DNA of 12,624 nt, taken from contig JANELJ010000028.1 in NCBI GenBank assembly GCA_024511395.1, forward strand, positions 1 through 12,624, written 5' to 3'. The notes below the pieces were generated by a model that searched no databases, was not told the DNA's origin, and saw only the letters and a program-made list of their open reading frames with translations. This document shows positions 1-7,455 of this stretch, piece after piece (within the stretch, counting starts at the first letter, position 1; every line of letters starts with the position of its first letter). The translations under genes were made by a program, and so were the position numbers. Origin of the DNA: Gammaproteobacteria bacterium. GTDB lineage: Bacteria; Pseudomonadota; Gammaproteobacteria; GRL18.

Positions 1-51
1 TTGTTTTCTCAACCGTTTTCTGAACTTTTTCGCCAGAACCCCGTTGAGTGA

Positions 52-115
52 GTGGTGTATTATACGCCCTGATTACAGAACGTCAACACTTTTCTCAATA
101 TTTTGTCATATTTCT
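52..115 (-). promoter_or_regulatory. Strong rRNA-type promoter firing leftward out of the window
   Basis: On the minus strand a -35 TTGACG (81-86) is followed by a 16-nt spacer and a perfect -10 TATAAT (59-64). Upstream of the -35 is an A/T-rich stretch that could serve as an UP element. The bases after the -10 read ACACCACTCAC, close to the E. coli rrnB P1 start region (GCGCCACCACTGAC, from memory). A second -35-like TTGAGA lies at 7-12 and may belong to a tandem promoter whose -10 is beyond the edge. From memory, tyrZ is followed by a 16S rRNA gene in Pseudomonas aeruginosa, so an rRNA operon just left of the window is the likely target. That target is inferred, not seen. Confidence 0.7.
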
Positions 116-131
116 TTCATAGACATAGGGC

Positions 132-160
132 ATTATAGAGCGTTTTCAAGTATAAAATAA
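132..160 (-). promoter_or_regulatory. Possible second upstream -10 element in the rRNA-type leader
   Basis: A perfect TATAAT (132-137, minus strand) followed by GCCCTA lies between the tyrS stop and the strong promoter. The -35 region at 16-18 nt spacing is only A/T-rich (TTATTT-like), so this is a weak call. It could be the first of two tandem promoters. Confidence 0.3.
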
Positions 161-170
161 AAAACAATTT

Positions 171-1370
171 CTATTTAACGGTAACTTTTGCAAACTTACG
201 CTTGCCCACCTGGTAAACTTTGGAGGTGCCACTATCGATTGTCAGTTTAGTATCAGTGACTTTTTCTCCGTCTATTTTAACTGCTCCCTGCTTAATCATA
301 CGAATAGCCTCACCGGTACTGGAAGTCATGCCAGAATCTTTAAGAATATAGGCAATACCCAGACTGCCATCACTGGCCGGCATTTCAAATTCCTGGATAT
401 CTTCAGGTACCATGCCCTTTTTAAAGCGGTCAATAAAGTTCTGCTGGGCCTTTTCTGCTGCCCCTTCGTCATGAAAACGGGCAATAATTTCTTTAGCCAG
501 AAGGAACTTGATATCTCTTGGATTTTTGCCTGCTTCAACATCGGCTTTATACTGTTCTATCTCATGCATAGGTCTAAAGCTGAGCAGTTCAAAATAACGC
601 CACATTAAATCATCTGATACGGACATGATTTTACCGAACATATCATCCGTTGTATCAGATACACCAATATAGTTATTAAGTGACTTGGACATTTTCTGCA
701 CACCATCCAGCCCTTCCAGAATCGGCATAGTAATAACCACCTGCGGTGTCTGACCGTTTACTTTCTGCAGTTCCCGCCCCATTAACAGGTTAAACTTCTG
801 ATCTGTACCGCCCAGTTCTACATCAGCTTTTAGTGCGACGGAATCATAGCCCTGGATCATGGGGTACAGAAATTCATGAATAGCAATAGGCTGACAGGAA
901 GCATAGCGTTTACTAAAGTCATCACGCTCCAGCATACGAGCCACTGTCTGATTGGACGCCAGCTGAATCAGATCCGCAGCAGACATTTTACCCATCCACT
1001 GGGAATTAAAAACCACTTTAGTTTTTGCTTCATCCAGTATTTTAAAAACCTGCTCTTTATAGGTTTTAGCATTTTCTTCGACCTGTTCACGGGTGAGTGG
1101 CTGGCGGGTTACATTTTTTCCCGTGGGATCACCTATCATACCGGTAAAATCACCTATCAGAAAATGAACCTCATGCCCCAGTTCCTGAAACTGACGAAGC
1201 TTGTTTATCAATACGGTATGTCCGAGATGTAAATCAGGAGCCGTCGGATCAAAACCAGTCTTGATAATTAATGGCTTATTGCTTTTCAGTTTTTCAATCA
1301 GGCCTTCTTCAAGTAAAATTTCATCGGTACCCCGTTTAATTAATTCCAGAGCCTCTTCTATTTTGCCCAT
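171..1370 (-). CDS. tyrS: Tyrosyl-tRNA synthetase, TyrZ type
   Basis: Cytoplasmic class I aminoacyl-tRNA synthetase that charges tRNA-Tyr with tyrosine using ATP. The 399-residue protein shows the HIGH-type signature as HLGH (48-51) and KMSKS (226-230). It has the tyrosine-site region around [20 protein letters not shown] (169-188) and a C-terminal S4 RNA-binding domain from about 335 to 399. HLGH and a length near 400 fit the TyrZ subgroup better than E. coli TyrS (424 aa). The frame stays open upstream to an ATG at 1463. I chose the ATG at 1370 because MGKIEEAL matches the usual start, purine-rich GAGAGAGA and GGGAG lie just upstream, and the predicted promoter would start transcription about 6 nt before the longer start. 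No terminator hairpin is visible after the stop. Confidence 0.96.
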   Translation of the reverse strand: MGKIEEALELIKRGTDEILLEEGLIEKLKSNKPLIIKTGFDPTAPDLHLGHTVLINKLRQFQELGHEVHFLIGDFTGMIGDPTGKNVTRQPLTREQVEENAKTYKEQVFKILDEAKTKVVFNSQWMGKMSAADLIQLASNQTVARMLERDDFSKRYASCQPIAIHEFLYPMIQGYDSVALKADVELGGTDQKFNLLMGRELQKVNGQTPQVVITMPILEGLDGVQKMSKSLNNYIGVSDTTDDMFGKIMSVSDDLMWRYFELLSFRPMHEIEQYKADVEAGKNPRDIKFLLAKEIIARFHDEGAAEKAQQNFIDRFKKGMVPEDIQEFEMPASDGSLGIAYILKDSGMTSSTGEAIRMIKQGAVKIDGEKVTDTKLTIDSGTSKVYQVGKRKFAKVTVK

Positions 1371-1475
1371 TATCTCTCTCAACTCCCGTTTAGTGTCCCG
1401 TTTGTACTTTATGCTTTCTATAACTATAGCCTGAACCAGCCAAAAACATGACCTGTTAGGCATTTTTAATTAATT

Positions 1476-1504
1476 TGTATAAGTTTTAACCATTAAATAG
1501 TCAA
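1476..1504 (-). promoter_or_regulatory. tyrS promoter
   Basis: On the minus strand, -35 TTGACT (1499-1504), a 17-nt spacer and -10 TATACA (1476-1481) predict a start near 1469. This leaves a 5' leader of about 98 nt before the ATG at 1370. No T-box-like element was recognised in the leader. Confidence 0.65.
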
Positions 1505-1582
1505 AATTGCGACAAGGTTACCATAAATTTCAGACAGTTCAGCTAAGATTTAAGAAAAAGGACTGATTTTTTCATTTATCTA

Positions 1583-1611
1583 TTGCAATAACAGGCATTA
1601 GAAGCTATCTT
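1583..1611 (+). promoter_or_regulatory. Candidate promoter of the M23 peptidase-anmK operon
   Basis: -35 TTGCAA (1583-1588), a 17-nt spacer and -10 TATCTT (1606-1611) lie 26 nt upstream of the GTG start at 1638. Both hexamers are imperfect but the spacing is optimal. Confidence 0.4.
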
Positions 1612-1637
1612 TAATTTAAAAAATTTAAGGAATATCC

Positions 1638-3302
1638 GTGAATTACAGACCTTTTTTAAACTCCCGTTTAAGCTCAGAGTCAGACAAGCATATCAAGTTT
1701 AAAAATAAAAACAGATATATAGTTAACGGTAAGAAAAAAAATAGCCGTTTTTTGCTTATGACCGCTGTTATATCCGTCAGTATGATTGGTATGGCTGCTA
1801 CTTTACTGGCAAATTCTGATTCTACAAAACTTTTATCTCAAAACCATGTCTCTCAAAACAAGAGTAATAAAGCACAGCCATCAACAGTCCTGTCACGAAC
1901 TGCTGAAAATAAAGCTTCTCTTAGTCAGACTAGTAGCGATTTAGAGCTTCCCGTTATTTCTTATGCTTCAGAAGTTACTAATAACTCAACTATAGCTGAA
2001 GCTGAGAAAATCGAGAAAAATATTGAAGCTCTGTCAGGCAAGACTGAAGAGCCTGCAGTCAGCACCTCTGATTCACCGTTTATCACTCATATAACTTTTA
2101 TCGATTCAGCCGAAAAAGCCAGTCAGCTTAACCATAGTATGCTGAACAGAGCTTTATCCAGTGTTAAAGAAGAAATAGCAGAGGAAGTTCCGGTTAATAC
2201 CAGAACTCTGACCGTTAAGGTGAAAAAAGGGGATACCTTATCTGCTATTTTTAAACGCCATAACTTAAGCAGCAACAGTCTATATAAAATTATCAATTCC
2301 GGAAAAGCTGCCAAACAGCTAGCCCGGATCAAACCCGGCCAGAGCTTTTCCATTGTTCTGGATGAAGACAATGATATTACTCAACTTGAATTTCGTATTA
2401 ATAAGGTAGACACCCTGTTAATCAGCCGAAATGACAAGGGATACACACCTGAAATCAGGAGCAAGGAAATTGAAACCCGCCAGCAGTTTACTGCCGGGAT
2501 TATTAATAACTCCTTATTTTACGATGGCCAGAAAGCCGGCCTGAACAGTGCCCTGATTATGAAGTTAGCCCATATATTTGGCTGGGATGTGGATTTTGCA
2601 CTGGATATTCGCAAAGGTGACTCATTTGCTGTGCTTTATGAAGAGCAGTATGTGAATGGTAAAAAAATAAATTCCGGTGATATTTTATCTGCTGAGTTTA
2701 TAAATCAGGGTAAAGTATTTCGTGCCATTCGTTATACCGATGCTTCTGGCCATACCGACTTTTATTCTGAAAAAGGTCTGAGTATGCGTAAAGCCTTCTT
2801 ACGTACTCCGGTAGCATTTTCCCGTATCAGTTCCCGTTTTTCTACAGGGCGCAAACACCCTGTACTGAACAAAATCCGTGCCCATAAAGGTGTGGACTAT
2901 GCCGCTGCCCGTGGTACACCAATTAAGGCAGTCGGTGACGGCAAGGTGATTTTTAAAGGCCGTAAAGGTGGTTATGGCAGGGTCATTATTCTGCAGCATG
3001 GTTCTAAATATACGACCCTGTATGCTCATATGAACGCTTATAACAAAAAGCTGCGTAACGGCAGCCGGATCAAACAGGGACAGGTTATTGGTTATGTTGG
3101 CAGTTCCGGCCTAGCAACCGGCCCCCATCTGCATTATGAGTTTCGTATTAACGGGGTGCACCGTAATCCTTTAACGGTTAAATTACCCAGTGCAGCCCCT
3201 ATTTCTAAAAAATATCGTGCAGACTTTAAAGTGACCGCAGAAACTTTAATCTCACAGCTTAAGCTTAGAAAGCAGGAAACCATTGCTTTAAACAGCCATT
3301 AA
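1638..3302 (+). CDS. Membrane-anchored M23 family peptidoglycan endopeptidase (MepM/OapA-like)
   Basis: Zinc metallopeptidase expected to cleave peptide cross-links of peptidoglycan in the periplasm. The GTG start has a good site TAAGGA (1626-1631) six nt upstream. The protein (554 aa) has a basic cytoplasmic N-terminus of about 37 residues, one membrane segment (38-58), then a low-complexity Ser/Asn/Glu-rich linker to about 150. A LysM/OapA-like domain follows (about 190-245, containing VKKGDTLSAIFKRHNL), then a Csd3/MepM-type middle domain, and the LytM/M23 domain from about 395 to 515. Zinc ligands are H416 and D420 (HKGVD) and H499 (HLH). H464 (YAHM) and H497 are the expected catalytic histidines, so all key residues are present. 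anmK follows after 17 nt, probably in one transcript, tying wall cleavage to wall recycling. The family is secure; cross-link specificity is inferred. Confidence 0.93.
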   Translation: MNYRPFLNSRLSSESDKHIKFKNKNRYIVNGKKKNSRFLLMTAVISVSMIGMAATLLANSDSTKLLSQNHVSQNKSNKAQPSTVLSRTAENKASLSQTSSDLELPVISYASEVTNNSTIAEAEKIEKNIEALSGKTEEPAVSTSDSPFITHITFIDSAEKASQLNHSMLNRALSSVKEEIAEEVPVNTRTLTVKVKKGDTLSAIFKRHNLSSNSLYKIINSGKAAKQLARIKPGQSFSIVLDEDNDITQLEFRINKVDTLLISRNDKGYTPEIRSKEIETRQQFTAGIINNSLFYDGQKAGLNSALIMKLAHIFGWDVDFALDIRKGDSFAVLYEEQYVNGKKINSGDILSAEFINQGKVFRAIRYTDASGHTDFYSEKGLSMRKAFLRTPVAFSRISSRFSTGRKHPVLNKIRAHKGVDYAAARGTPIKAVGDGKVIFKGRKGGYGRVIILQHGSKYTTLYAHMNAYNKKLRNGSRIKQGQVIGYVGSSGLATGPHLHYEFRINGVHRNPLTVKLPSAAPISKKYRADFKVTAETLISQLKLRKQETIALNSH

Positions 3303-3319
3303 TTTAGTAAAGATCTTGC

Positions 3320-4432
3320 ATGAGTTATTTTATAGGAATAATGTCCGGCACCAGCCTGGATGGTGTGGACATTGTTCTTTCTGATATTCGGTCTTCCGAA
3401 TCATTTTCTTTTATAACCGCCCGAACCTATCCTATTCCCATCGATCTAAAACAGGATTTACTTTCTCTGAGCCAGGAACGGCAAGATAATGAACTGGATA
3501 CTTATTCCCGTCTGGATACCCAAATGGGGCATTTGCTGGCTCAAAGCTGCAATGAACTTATATCGGAACAGGGCCTTAAACCTTCTGACATTAACGCCAT
3601 TGGCAGCCACGGGCAGACCTTAAGGCATTATCCTGAACAGGAAAACCCGACCAGTTTACAGATTGGTGATCCGAATATTATTGCCCAGAATACGGATATA
3701 ACCACCATTGCCGATTTTCGACGCAGAGATATGGCCGCCGGAGGTCAGGGAGCCCCCCTGGTTCCCCCCTTTCATAGAGCTCTGTTCCACAGTACGGAAA
3801 AAAATCGTGTCATATTAAATATTGGCGGTATTGCCAATATCACCTTTCTGCCGGCCAACAATCACCAGGTTCTTGGTTATGATACCGGTCCGGGAAACGG
3901 CTTAATGGATGACTGGTGTCTCAGGCATTTTGATTCCCCCTTTGACCTCTCCGGGAAATTAGCGGCGCAAGGACAGGTTCACCCGGCATTATTATCTCAA
4001 ATGCTGGATGATCCCTTTTTTTTACTAATAGCGCCCAAAAGTACCGGCCGGGAGTATTTTTCATGGCAGTGGATAAAACAGCAGCTTATTCAACTCAATA
4101 ACAGCATCAATGCTCATGATGTTTTAAGAACACTGCTGGAATTAAGCTGTGTGTCTATTAGTAATGAAATCCGGGCCTTGTCCGTTAAGATTGATGAAGT
4201 GCTGGTCTGCGGCGGCGGAGCGCATAATCCGCTATTGATGCAAAGATTACAGACGTTATTAGGGGACAGTCAGGTTATGAGCACTGAAACTTATGGACTC
4301 AGTCCTGACTGGGTTGAAGCCAGCGCCTTTAGCTGGCTGGCCTATCAAACGCTTAATGGTTTAAGCGGGAACCTCCCCTCGGTGACAGGTGCCAGTAAGG
4401 AAGTTATTCTGGGCGGGATCTGGCAGGCATAG
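3320..4432 (+). CDS. anmK: Anhydro-N-acetylmuramic acid kinase
   Basis: Cytoplasmic kinase of murein recycling: opens the 1,6-anhydro ring of anhydro-MurNAc and phosphorylates it to MurNAc-6-phosphate with ATP. The 370 residues are full length for the family. Visible signatures are the phosphate-binding GIMSGTSLDGVD (6-17), GSHGQTLRH (95-103), DFRRRDMAAGGQGAPLVPPF (132-151), the NIGGIANIT loop (167-175), and DTGPGN (188-193), whose Asp corresponds to the proposed catalytic base. Also present are KSTGREYF (240-247) and VCGGGAHN near 296-303. A modest ribosome site AAAGA lies 6 nt before the ATG. It converges on the citrate synthase gene, with 27 nt between the stops and no hairpin terminator in that gap. 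Confidence 0.95.
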   Translation: MSYFIGIMSGTSLDGVDIVLSDIRSSESFSFITARTYPIPIDLKQDLLSLSQERQDNELDTYSRLDTQMGHLLAQSCNELISEQGLKPSDINAIGSHGQTLRHYPEQENPTSLQIGDPNIIAQNTDITTIADFRRRDMAAGGQGAPLVPPFHRALFHSTEKNRVILNIGGIANITFLPANNHQVLGYDTGPGNGLMDDWCLRHFDSPFDLSGKLAAQGQVHPALLSQMLDDPFFLLIAPKSTGREYFSWQWIKQQLIQLNNSINAHDVLRTLLELSCVSISNEIRALSVKIDEVLVCGGGAHNPLLMQRLQTLLGDSQVMSTETYGLSPDWVEASAFSWLAYQTLNGLSGNLPSVTGASKEVILGGIWQA

Positions 4433-4459
4433 CCTTAAACCTGACACCACCCATTTCTC

Positions 4460-5617
4460 TTAACGCTGATCCATAGGAATATAGGCCCGTTGTTTTTCAC
4501 CCGTATAAATCTGGGTGGGACGGAAAATACGATTATCCTTAAGCTGTTCACGCCAGTGAGCCAGCCAGCCGGCACTGCGGGCTATGGCGAATATGGCGGT
4601 AAACTGGTTTTCAGGGATCCCCATTTCCTTATATAACAGACCAGAATAGTAATCGACATTAGGATAAACACCTTTTTCTGCCAGCCGTTCTTCTGCTGCT
4701 TTTTCCAGGGCTTCAGCAATTTCAAACAGAGGATTAATATCTCCGCCTCTGGCCTCACGCAAATCTTTAATCAGCCCCTGCAGAATGGTGGCCCTTGGAT
4801 CCTTCACCTTGTATTCTCGGTGACCCATACCCCAGATCTTGCCTTTGCGTTTTAACTGTTGATCCACAAATTTAGCGGCGTTTTTAGGATCACCTACCTC
4901 TTCCAGCATGGCCAGTACCTTGGAATTGGCACCGCCGTGCAATGGCCCTGATAAGCAGCCAATGGCAGAAGAAATAACACTATAAGGTGCAGACAGGGTT
5001 GAACCATTCACCAGTACTGAGAAAGTAGAAGCATTAATAGTATGTTCAGCATGCAGGATCAGGCAGACATCCAGTATTTTGGACAATACCGGATCAGGTT
5101 CCAGGCCGGTAAGCATATACAGAAAACTTTCTGCATAAGTCATATCATAGCGCATGGGTGGCGGCTCATAGCCTTTGGCAATATGTTTCCAGGTAGCGAC
5201 CAGTGTTCCCATACGGGCAATAATTTTAACGGTAGCAGAATGAACATAGTCCAGATCGGTACAGACATCGGCATCTATCAGGCATTCACTGCCCTGATAA
5301 AACATACCAAGACTGGAAACCGCCGTCTGCAGCATTAACATGGGGTCGGCTGAAGCCGGCAGGGTTTTCATCAAATCCATTAAATGATATTTCAGAGCAC
5401 GATTGGTTCGCAACTCACAGGAAAAATCATCTAATTGTTGTTTTTTAGGCAGCTGGCCATTAATTAATAGCAGAACCGTTTCTTCAAAGGTACTATGAGC
5501 AGCCAGTTCTTCAATGGGATAACCCCGATAGAATAATATCCCCTTTTCACCGTCGATACTGGATATATTGGACTTGGTTGCCGGAACCCCAGCCAACCCG
5601 GGCAGATATTCATTCAT
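4460..5617 (-). CDS. Citrate synthase family enzyme, short (dimer-type) form
   Basis: Condenses acetyl-CoA with oxaloacetate to citrate, or propionyl-CoA to 2-methylcitrate if it is a PrpC; in the cytoplasm. The 385-residue protein lacks the extra N-terminal domain of E. coli GltA (about 427 aa) and resembles the short Gram-positive/cyanobacterial form. Active-site residues are in place: H192 (AEHTINAS), H227 (GPLHGGAN), H266 (GMGHREYKVKDPRA), D322 (VDYYSG), R347 (IARSAGW) and R366 (FRPTQ). The GMGHREYKVKDPRA segment looks more like citrate synthase than E. coli PrpC (GFGHPVY), and no prpB or prpD neighbour is present. I therefore favour citrate synthase over methylcitrate synthase, without certainty. 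The ribosome site AAGGGA is about 8 nt before the ATG. It lies after the erpA terminator, so probably has its own promoter, of which only a weak TTACAC / TTATAT pair is visible. Confidence 0.88.
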   Translation of the reverse strand: MNEYLPGLAGVPATKSNISSIDGEKGILFYRGYPIEELAAHSTFEETVLLLINGQLPKKQQLDDFSCELRTNRALKYHLMDLMKTLPASADPMLMLQTAVSSLGMFYQGSECLIDADVCTDLDYVHSATVKIIARMGTLVATWKHIAKGYEPPPMRYDMTYAESFLYMLTGLEPDPVLSKILDVCLILHAEHTINASTFSVLVNGSTLSAPYSVISSAIGCLSGPLHGGANSKVLAMLEEVGDPKNAAKFVDQQLKRKGKIWGMGHREYKVKDPRATILQGLIKDLREARGGDINPLFEIAEALEKAAEERLAEKGVYPNVDYYSGLLYKEMGIPENQFTAIFAIARSAGWLAHWREQLKDNRIFRPTQIYTGEKQRAYIPMDQR

Positions 5618-5683
5618 AAATGTTTTCCCTTAAATAAATATAATTTTTAGTACCATTACTGGTGTAATTATATAATTTATAAA

Positions 5684-5713
5684 TAAAAAAGGCGCGGTAT
5701 AAACAGCGCCTTT
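5684..5713 (-). terminator. Intrinsic terminator of erpA
   Basis: On the minus strand AAAGGCGC (5706-5713) pairs with GCGCCTTT (5688-5695) in an 8-bp stem with a 10-nt loop, followed by a T-rich run (TTTTTTATTT). It begins 33 nt after the erpA stop. It should separate erpA transcription from the citrate synthase gene. Confidence 0.85.
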
Positions 5714-5746
5714 CTAATTATAACAGAAATGAATGACTGAAATAAT

Positions 5747-6088
5747 TTATTCTGTAGAGAATGAAGAACCACAACCACAGGTAGTGGTAGCATTAGGGTT
5801 GCGGATCACAAACTGTGAACCTTCCAGGCCTTCAGTATAGTCGATTTCTGCACCGACCAGATACTGGAAAGACATAGGGTCAATTAATAATGTCACACCC
5901 TGGTTTTCAACTTCAGTATCACCATCATTGACATCTTCATCAAAGGTAAAACCATACTGGAAACCGGAACAGCCGCCACCTGTTACGAATACTCGTAATT
6001 TCAGGTTTTCATTCTGTTCTTCTTCAATTAATGATTTTACTTTAAGTGCCGCTGCATCGGTAAAATCTAAAGGACTTTCACTACTCAT
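5747..6088 (-). CDS. erpA: Iron-sulfur cluster insertion protein ErpA (A-type carrier)
   Basis: Cytoplasmic A-type carrier that accepts an Fe-S cluster from the assembly scaffold and passes it to target enzymes, including those of isoprenoid synthesis in E. coli. The 113 residues cover the whole family length. The three ligand cysteines are present: C40 in [11 protein letters not shown], and C104 and C106 in [32 protein letters not shown] and [16 protein letters not shown] closely match E. coli ErpA rather than IscA or SufA. GGAG lies 10 nt before the ATG. It has its own promoter and an intrinsic terminator, so it is probably a single-gene unit although it lies on the same strand as its neighbours. 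No isc or suf genes are nearby. Confidence 0.96.
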   Translation of the reverse strand: MSSESPLDFTDAAALKVKSLIEEEQNENLKLRVFVTGGGCSGFQYGFTFDEDVNDGDTEVENQGVTLLIDPMSFQYLVGAEIDYTEGLEGSQFVIRNPNATTTCGCGSSFSTE

Positions 6089-6117
6089 AACTTTTTAACT
6101 CCAATTTCAATGGCTTT

Positions 6118-6146
6118 ATTATTCAATAACCAAACACATTAGTCAA
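6118..6146 (-). promoter_or_regulatory. erpA promoter
   Basis: On the minus strand -35 TTGACT (6141-6146), a 17-nt spacer and -10 AATAAT (6118-6123) predict a start near 6111 and a leader of about 22 nt. The segment overlapping the -35 partly resembles an IscR type-1 site (see findings). Confidence 0.7.
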
Positions 6147-6190
6147 CATTTATATAGATCAGCTTTCCGCTGGCTTATAGCGGCGTATAA

Positions 6191-6625
6191 TTAATTATCA
6201 CTGACAGTTTCCGACTCTTCCAAGCGGGCAGGCTCTGCTTTGGCATCCACGGCATTCACCTGGCCATCACTGCTGACATGAAACAGATTGCCATTAACTT
6301 CCGCACCCATGGCCATTTCAAACAGTTTATAATAAACATTGCCGTAAACCCGGGCTTTTTTGGTCAGTTCTACATGATTACTGGCATACACATTACCTTC
6401 CACGGTACCATTAATAAAAATATTGGGGATCTGTATCTCTCCCTGTACTAGGCCGTTCTCACTGATAGTAATGGTGGCCCCGTCATCCTCATTGGCGGTA
6501 ATATTACCAACAATTTTGCCATCAACCAATAATCCGCCAGAAAAATCCAGATCACCCGTTACCTGGGTATTTTTTCCAATTAATGAATCAATTCGTTTGG
6601 TCGGACTTTTTTTATTTCCCCACAT
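6191..6625 (-). CDS. Bactofilin (polymer-forming cytoskeletal protein)
   Basis: Small cytoskeletal protein expected to form non-polar filaments on the inner face of the membrane through a right-handed beta-helix. The 144 residues have a short basic N-terminus (MWGNKKSPTKR), a core of hydrophobic/Gly repeats from about 13 to 118 (such as GDLDFSGGLLVDGKIVGNI and GTVEGNVYASNHVELTKKARVYGNVY), and an acidic, probably disordered tail (120-144). This is the usual bactofilin layout and size. Its ATG lies 14 nt upstream of the stop of the preceding gene, with AAGGA 7 nt before it, so translation of the two is probably coupled. Bactofilins in other bacteria recruit peptidoglycan hydrolases; an M23 peptidase lies about 3 kb away, but a functional link here is only inferred. 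Confidence 0.92.
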   Translation of the reverse strand: MWGNKKSPTKRIDSLIGKNTQVTGDLDFSGGLLVDGKIVGNITANEDDGATITISENGLVQGEIQIPNIFINGTVEGNVYASNHVELTKKARVYGNVYYKLFEMAMGAEVNGNLFHVSSDGQVNAVDAKAEPARLEESETVSDN

Positions 6626-7424
6626 ATTTCATTCCTTCATTTTTAGACCAGCTTAGATCACTGAGTTCAATAATGGATTTTTTCTTTTTTGAATCAATAA
6701 TGACATCAACGGCCTGTGGTTCCATTTTTTCAGGCAGCGCAATAATGCCGCTAAACTCCTGAAAATATTTAAAACTGTACTTAAAGCCCTGCTCCCCAGA
6801 GCTGTTGTTTTCCACTTTAGCTTTTTTAGCTGCTTTGTTATTGCTGACAATCAGTGCCTGTAAGGGAAGTTTTACAGGTTTATTATTTTGAAGACCTTTA
6901 ATAAAAATCCTGATTTTGCCCTTAGTATAGGTTCTTTTTTTCATCTTTTGCGCGATTATAAAGCGATATTGGTAATAATTTTGTGTTTCGCTACCTGCTT
7001 CCGCTTTTAAATCTTCCGGTGGCAGGATCGGCGTTATTTCCAGACTTTGCAGATATATCCTGTCGCGACCAGCATCAGGGGCAAGAATACCTTTATAAAA
7101 ATCAACCTGCTGTTCCAGAGCCAGTATTTTTTCCTGTTCCCGGCTCATATCAGACTTTACAATTTCACAGGCTTTTTGTTCCAGCAGAAACTTGCGTTCC
7201 AGATGAAGGATTTCCTTACTCAGCTCGCGATTACGTTTTTTTAGTATTTTCTGCTGCAGCAATAAGGAGTTTCGACCTCCCTTTTCCTTAATAATGTCTT
7301 CTTCTGACTGCATATAGCCCATTTCATAGGCACCCCACAATAAAGCCAGCCCAACAAGAATAAACAGCAGGCGTATACCGTAATATTGCAGGGGGTGACT
7401 GCGGGCTATAATAATATGAGTCAT
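6612..7424 (-). CDS. Membrane-anchored coiled-coil protein of unknown function (DUF6776-like)
   Basis: No function is recognised; it may belong to the DUF6776 family (from memory). The 270-residue protein has a short N-terminal cytoplasmic segment (about 1-16, with R8 and H10), one hydrophobic helix (about 17-36), and acidic residues straight after it, giving an N-in, C-out topology. A Lys/Glu/Leu-rich coiled coil follows from about 40 to 112, ending at LALEQQVDFYKGIL. The C-terminal part (about 120-270) looks beta-rich and has several Lys-rich runs but no histidine, so it is not an M23 domain. It follows argC after 31 nt with only a weak ribosome site (GGA, 8 nt before the ATG), and its end overlaps the bactofilin start. 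That coupling suggests a complex with bactofilin at the inner membrane. Confidence 0.85.
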   Translation of the reverse strand: MTHIIIARSHPLQYYGIRLLFILVGLALLWGAYEMGYMQSEEDIIKEKGGRNSLLLQQKILKKRNRELSKEILHLERKFLLEQKACEIVKSDMSREQEKILALEQQVDFYKGILAPDAGRDRIYLQSLEITPILPPEDLKAEAGSETQNYYQYRFIIAQKMKKRTYTKGKIRIFIKGLQNNKPVKLPLQALIVSNNKAAKKAKVENNSSGEQGFKYSFKYFQEFSGIIALPEKMEPQAVDVIIDSKKKKSIIELSDLSWSKNEGMKYVGK

Positions 7425-7455
7425 GGCTTAATTCCGGAAGGTATTCGTTCGTGTG

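Noticed and set aside
1371..1463. Extension of tyrS upstream to the in-frame ATG at 1463
   Set aside because: The extra 31 residues do not resemble TyrRS, the predicted transcript start (near 1469) would leave almost no leader, and the ATG at 1370 gives the usual family start.
5042..5338. A 98-codon open frame antisense to the citrate synthase gene
   Set aside because: It is fully contained in a well-supported coding gene, shows no recognisable domain, and looks like a by-product of that gene's codon pattern.
4460..5617. Assignment of the citrate synthase as PrpC (2-methylcitrate synthase)
   Set aside because: The GMGHREYKVKDPRA region is unlike E. coli PrpC and no prp genes are adjacent; methylcitrate activity is not excluded.
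6159..6183. Hairpin after the bactofilin gene (CCGCT / AGCGG) as a terminator
   Set aside because: The stem has only 5 bp and is not followed by a T-run on the minus strand.
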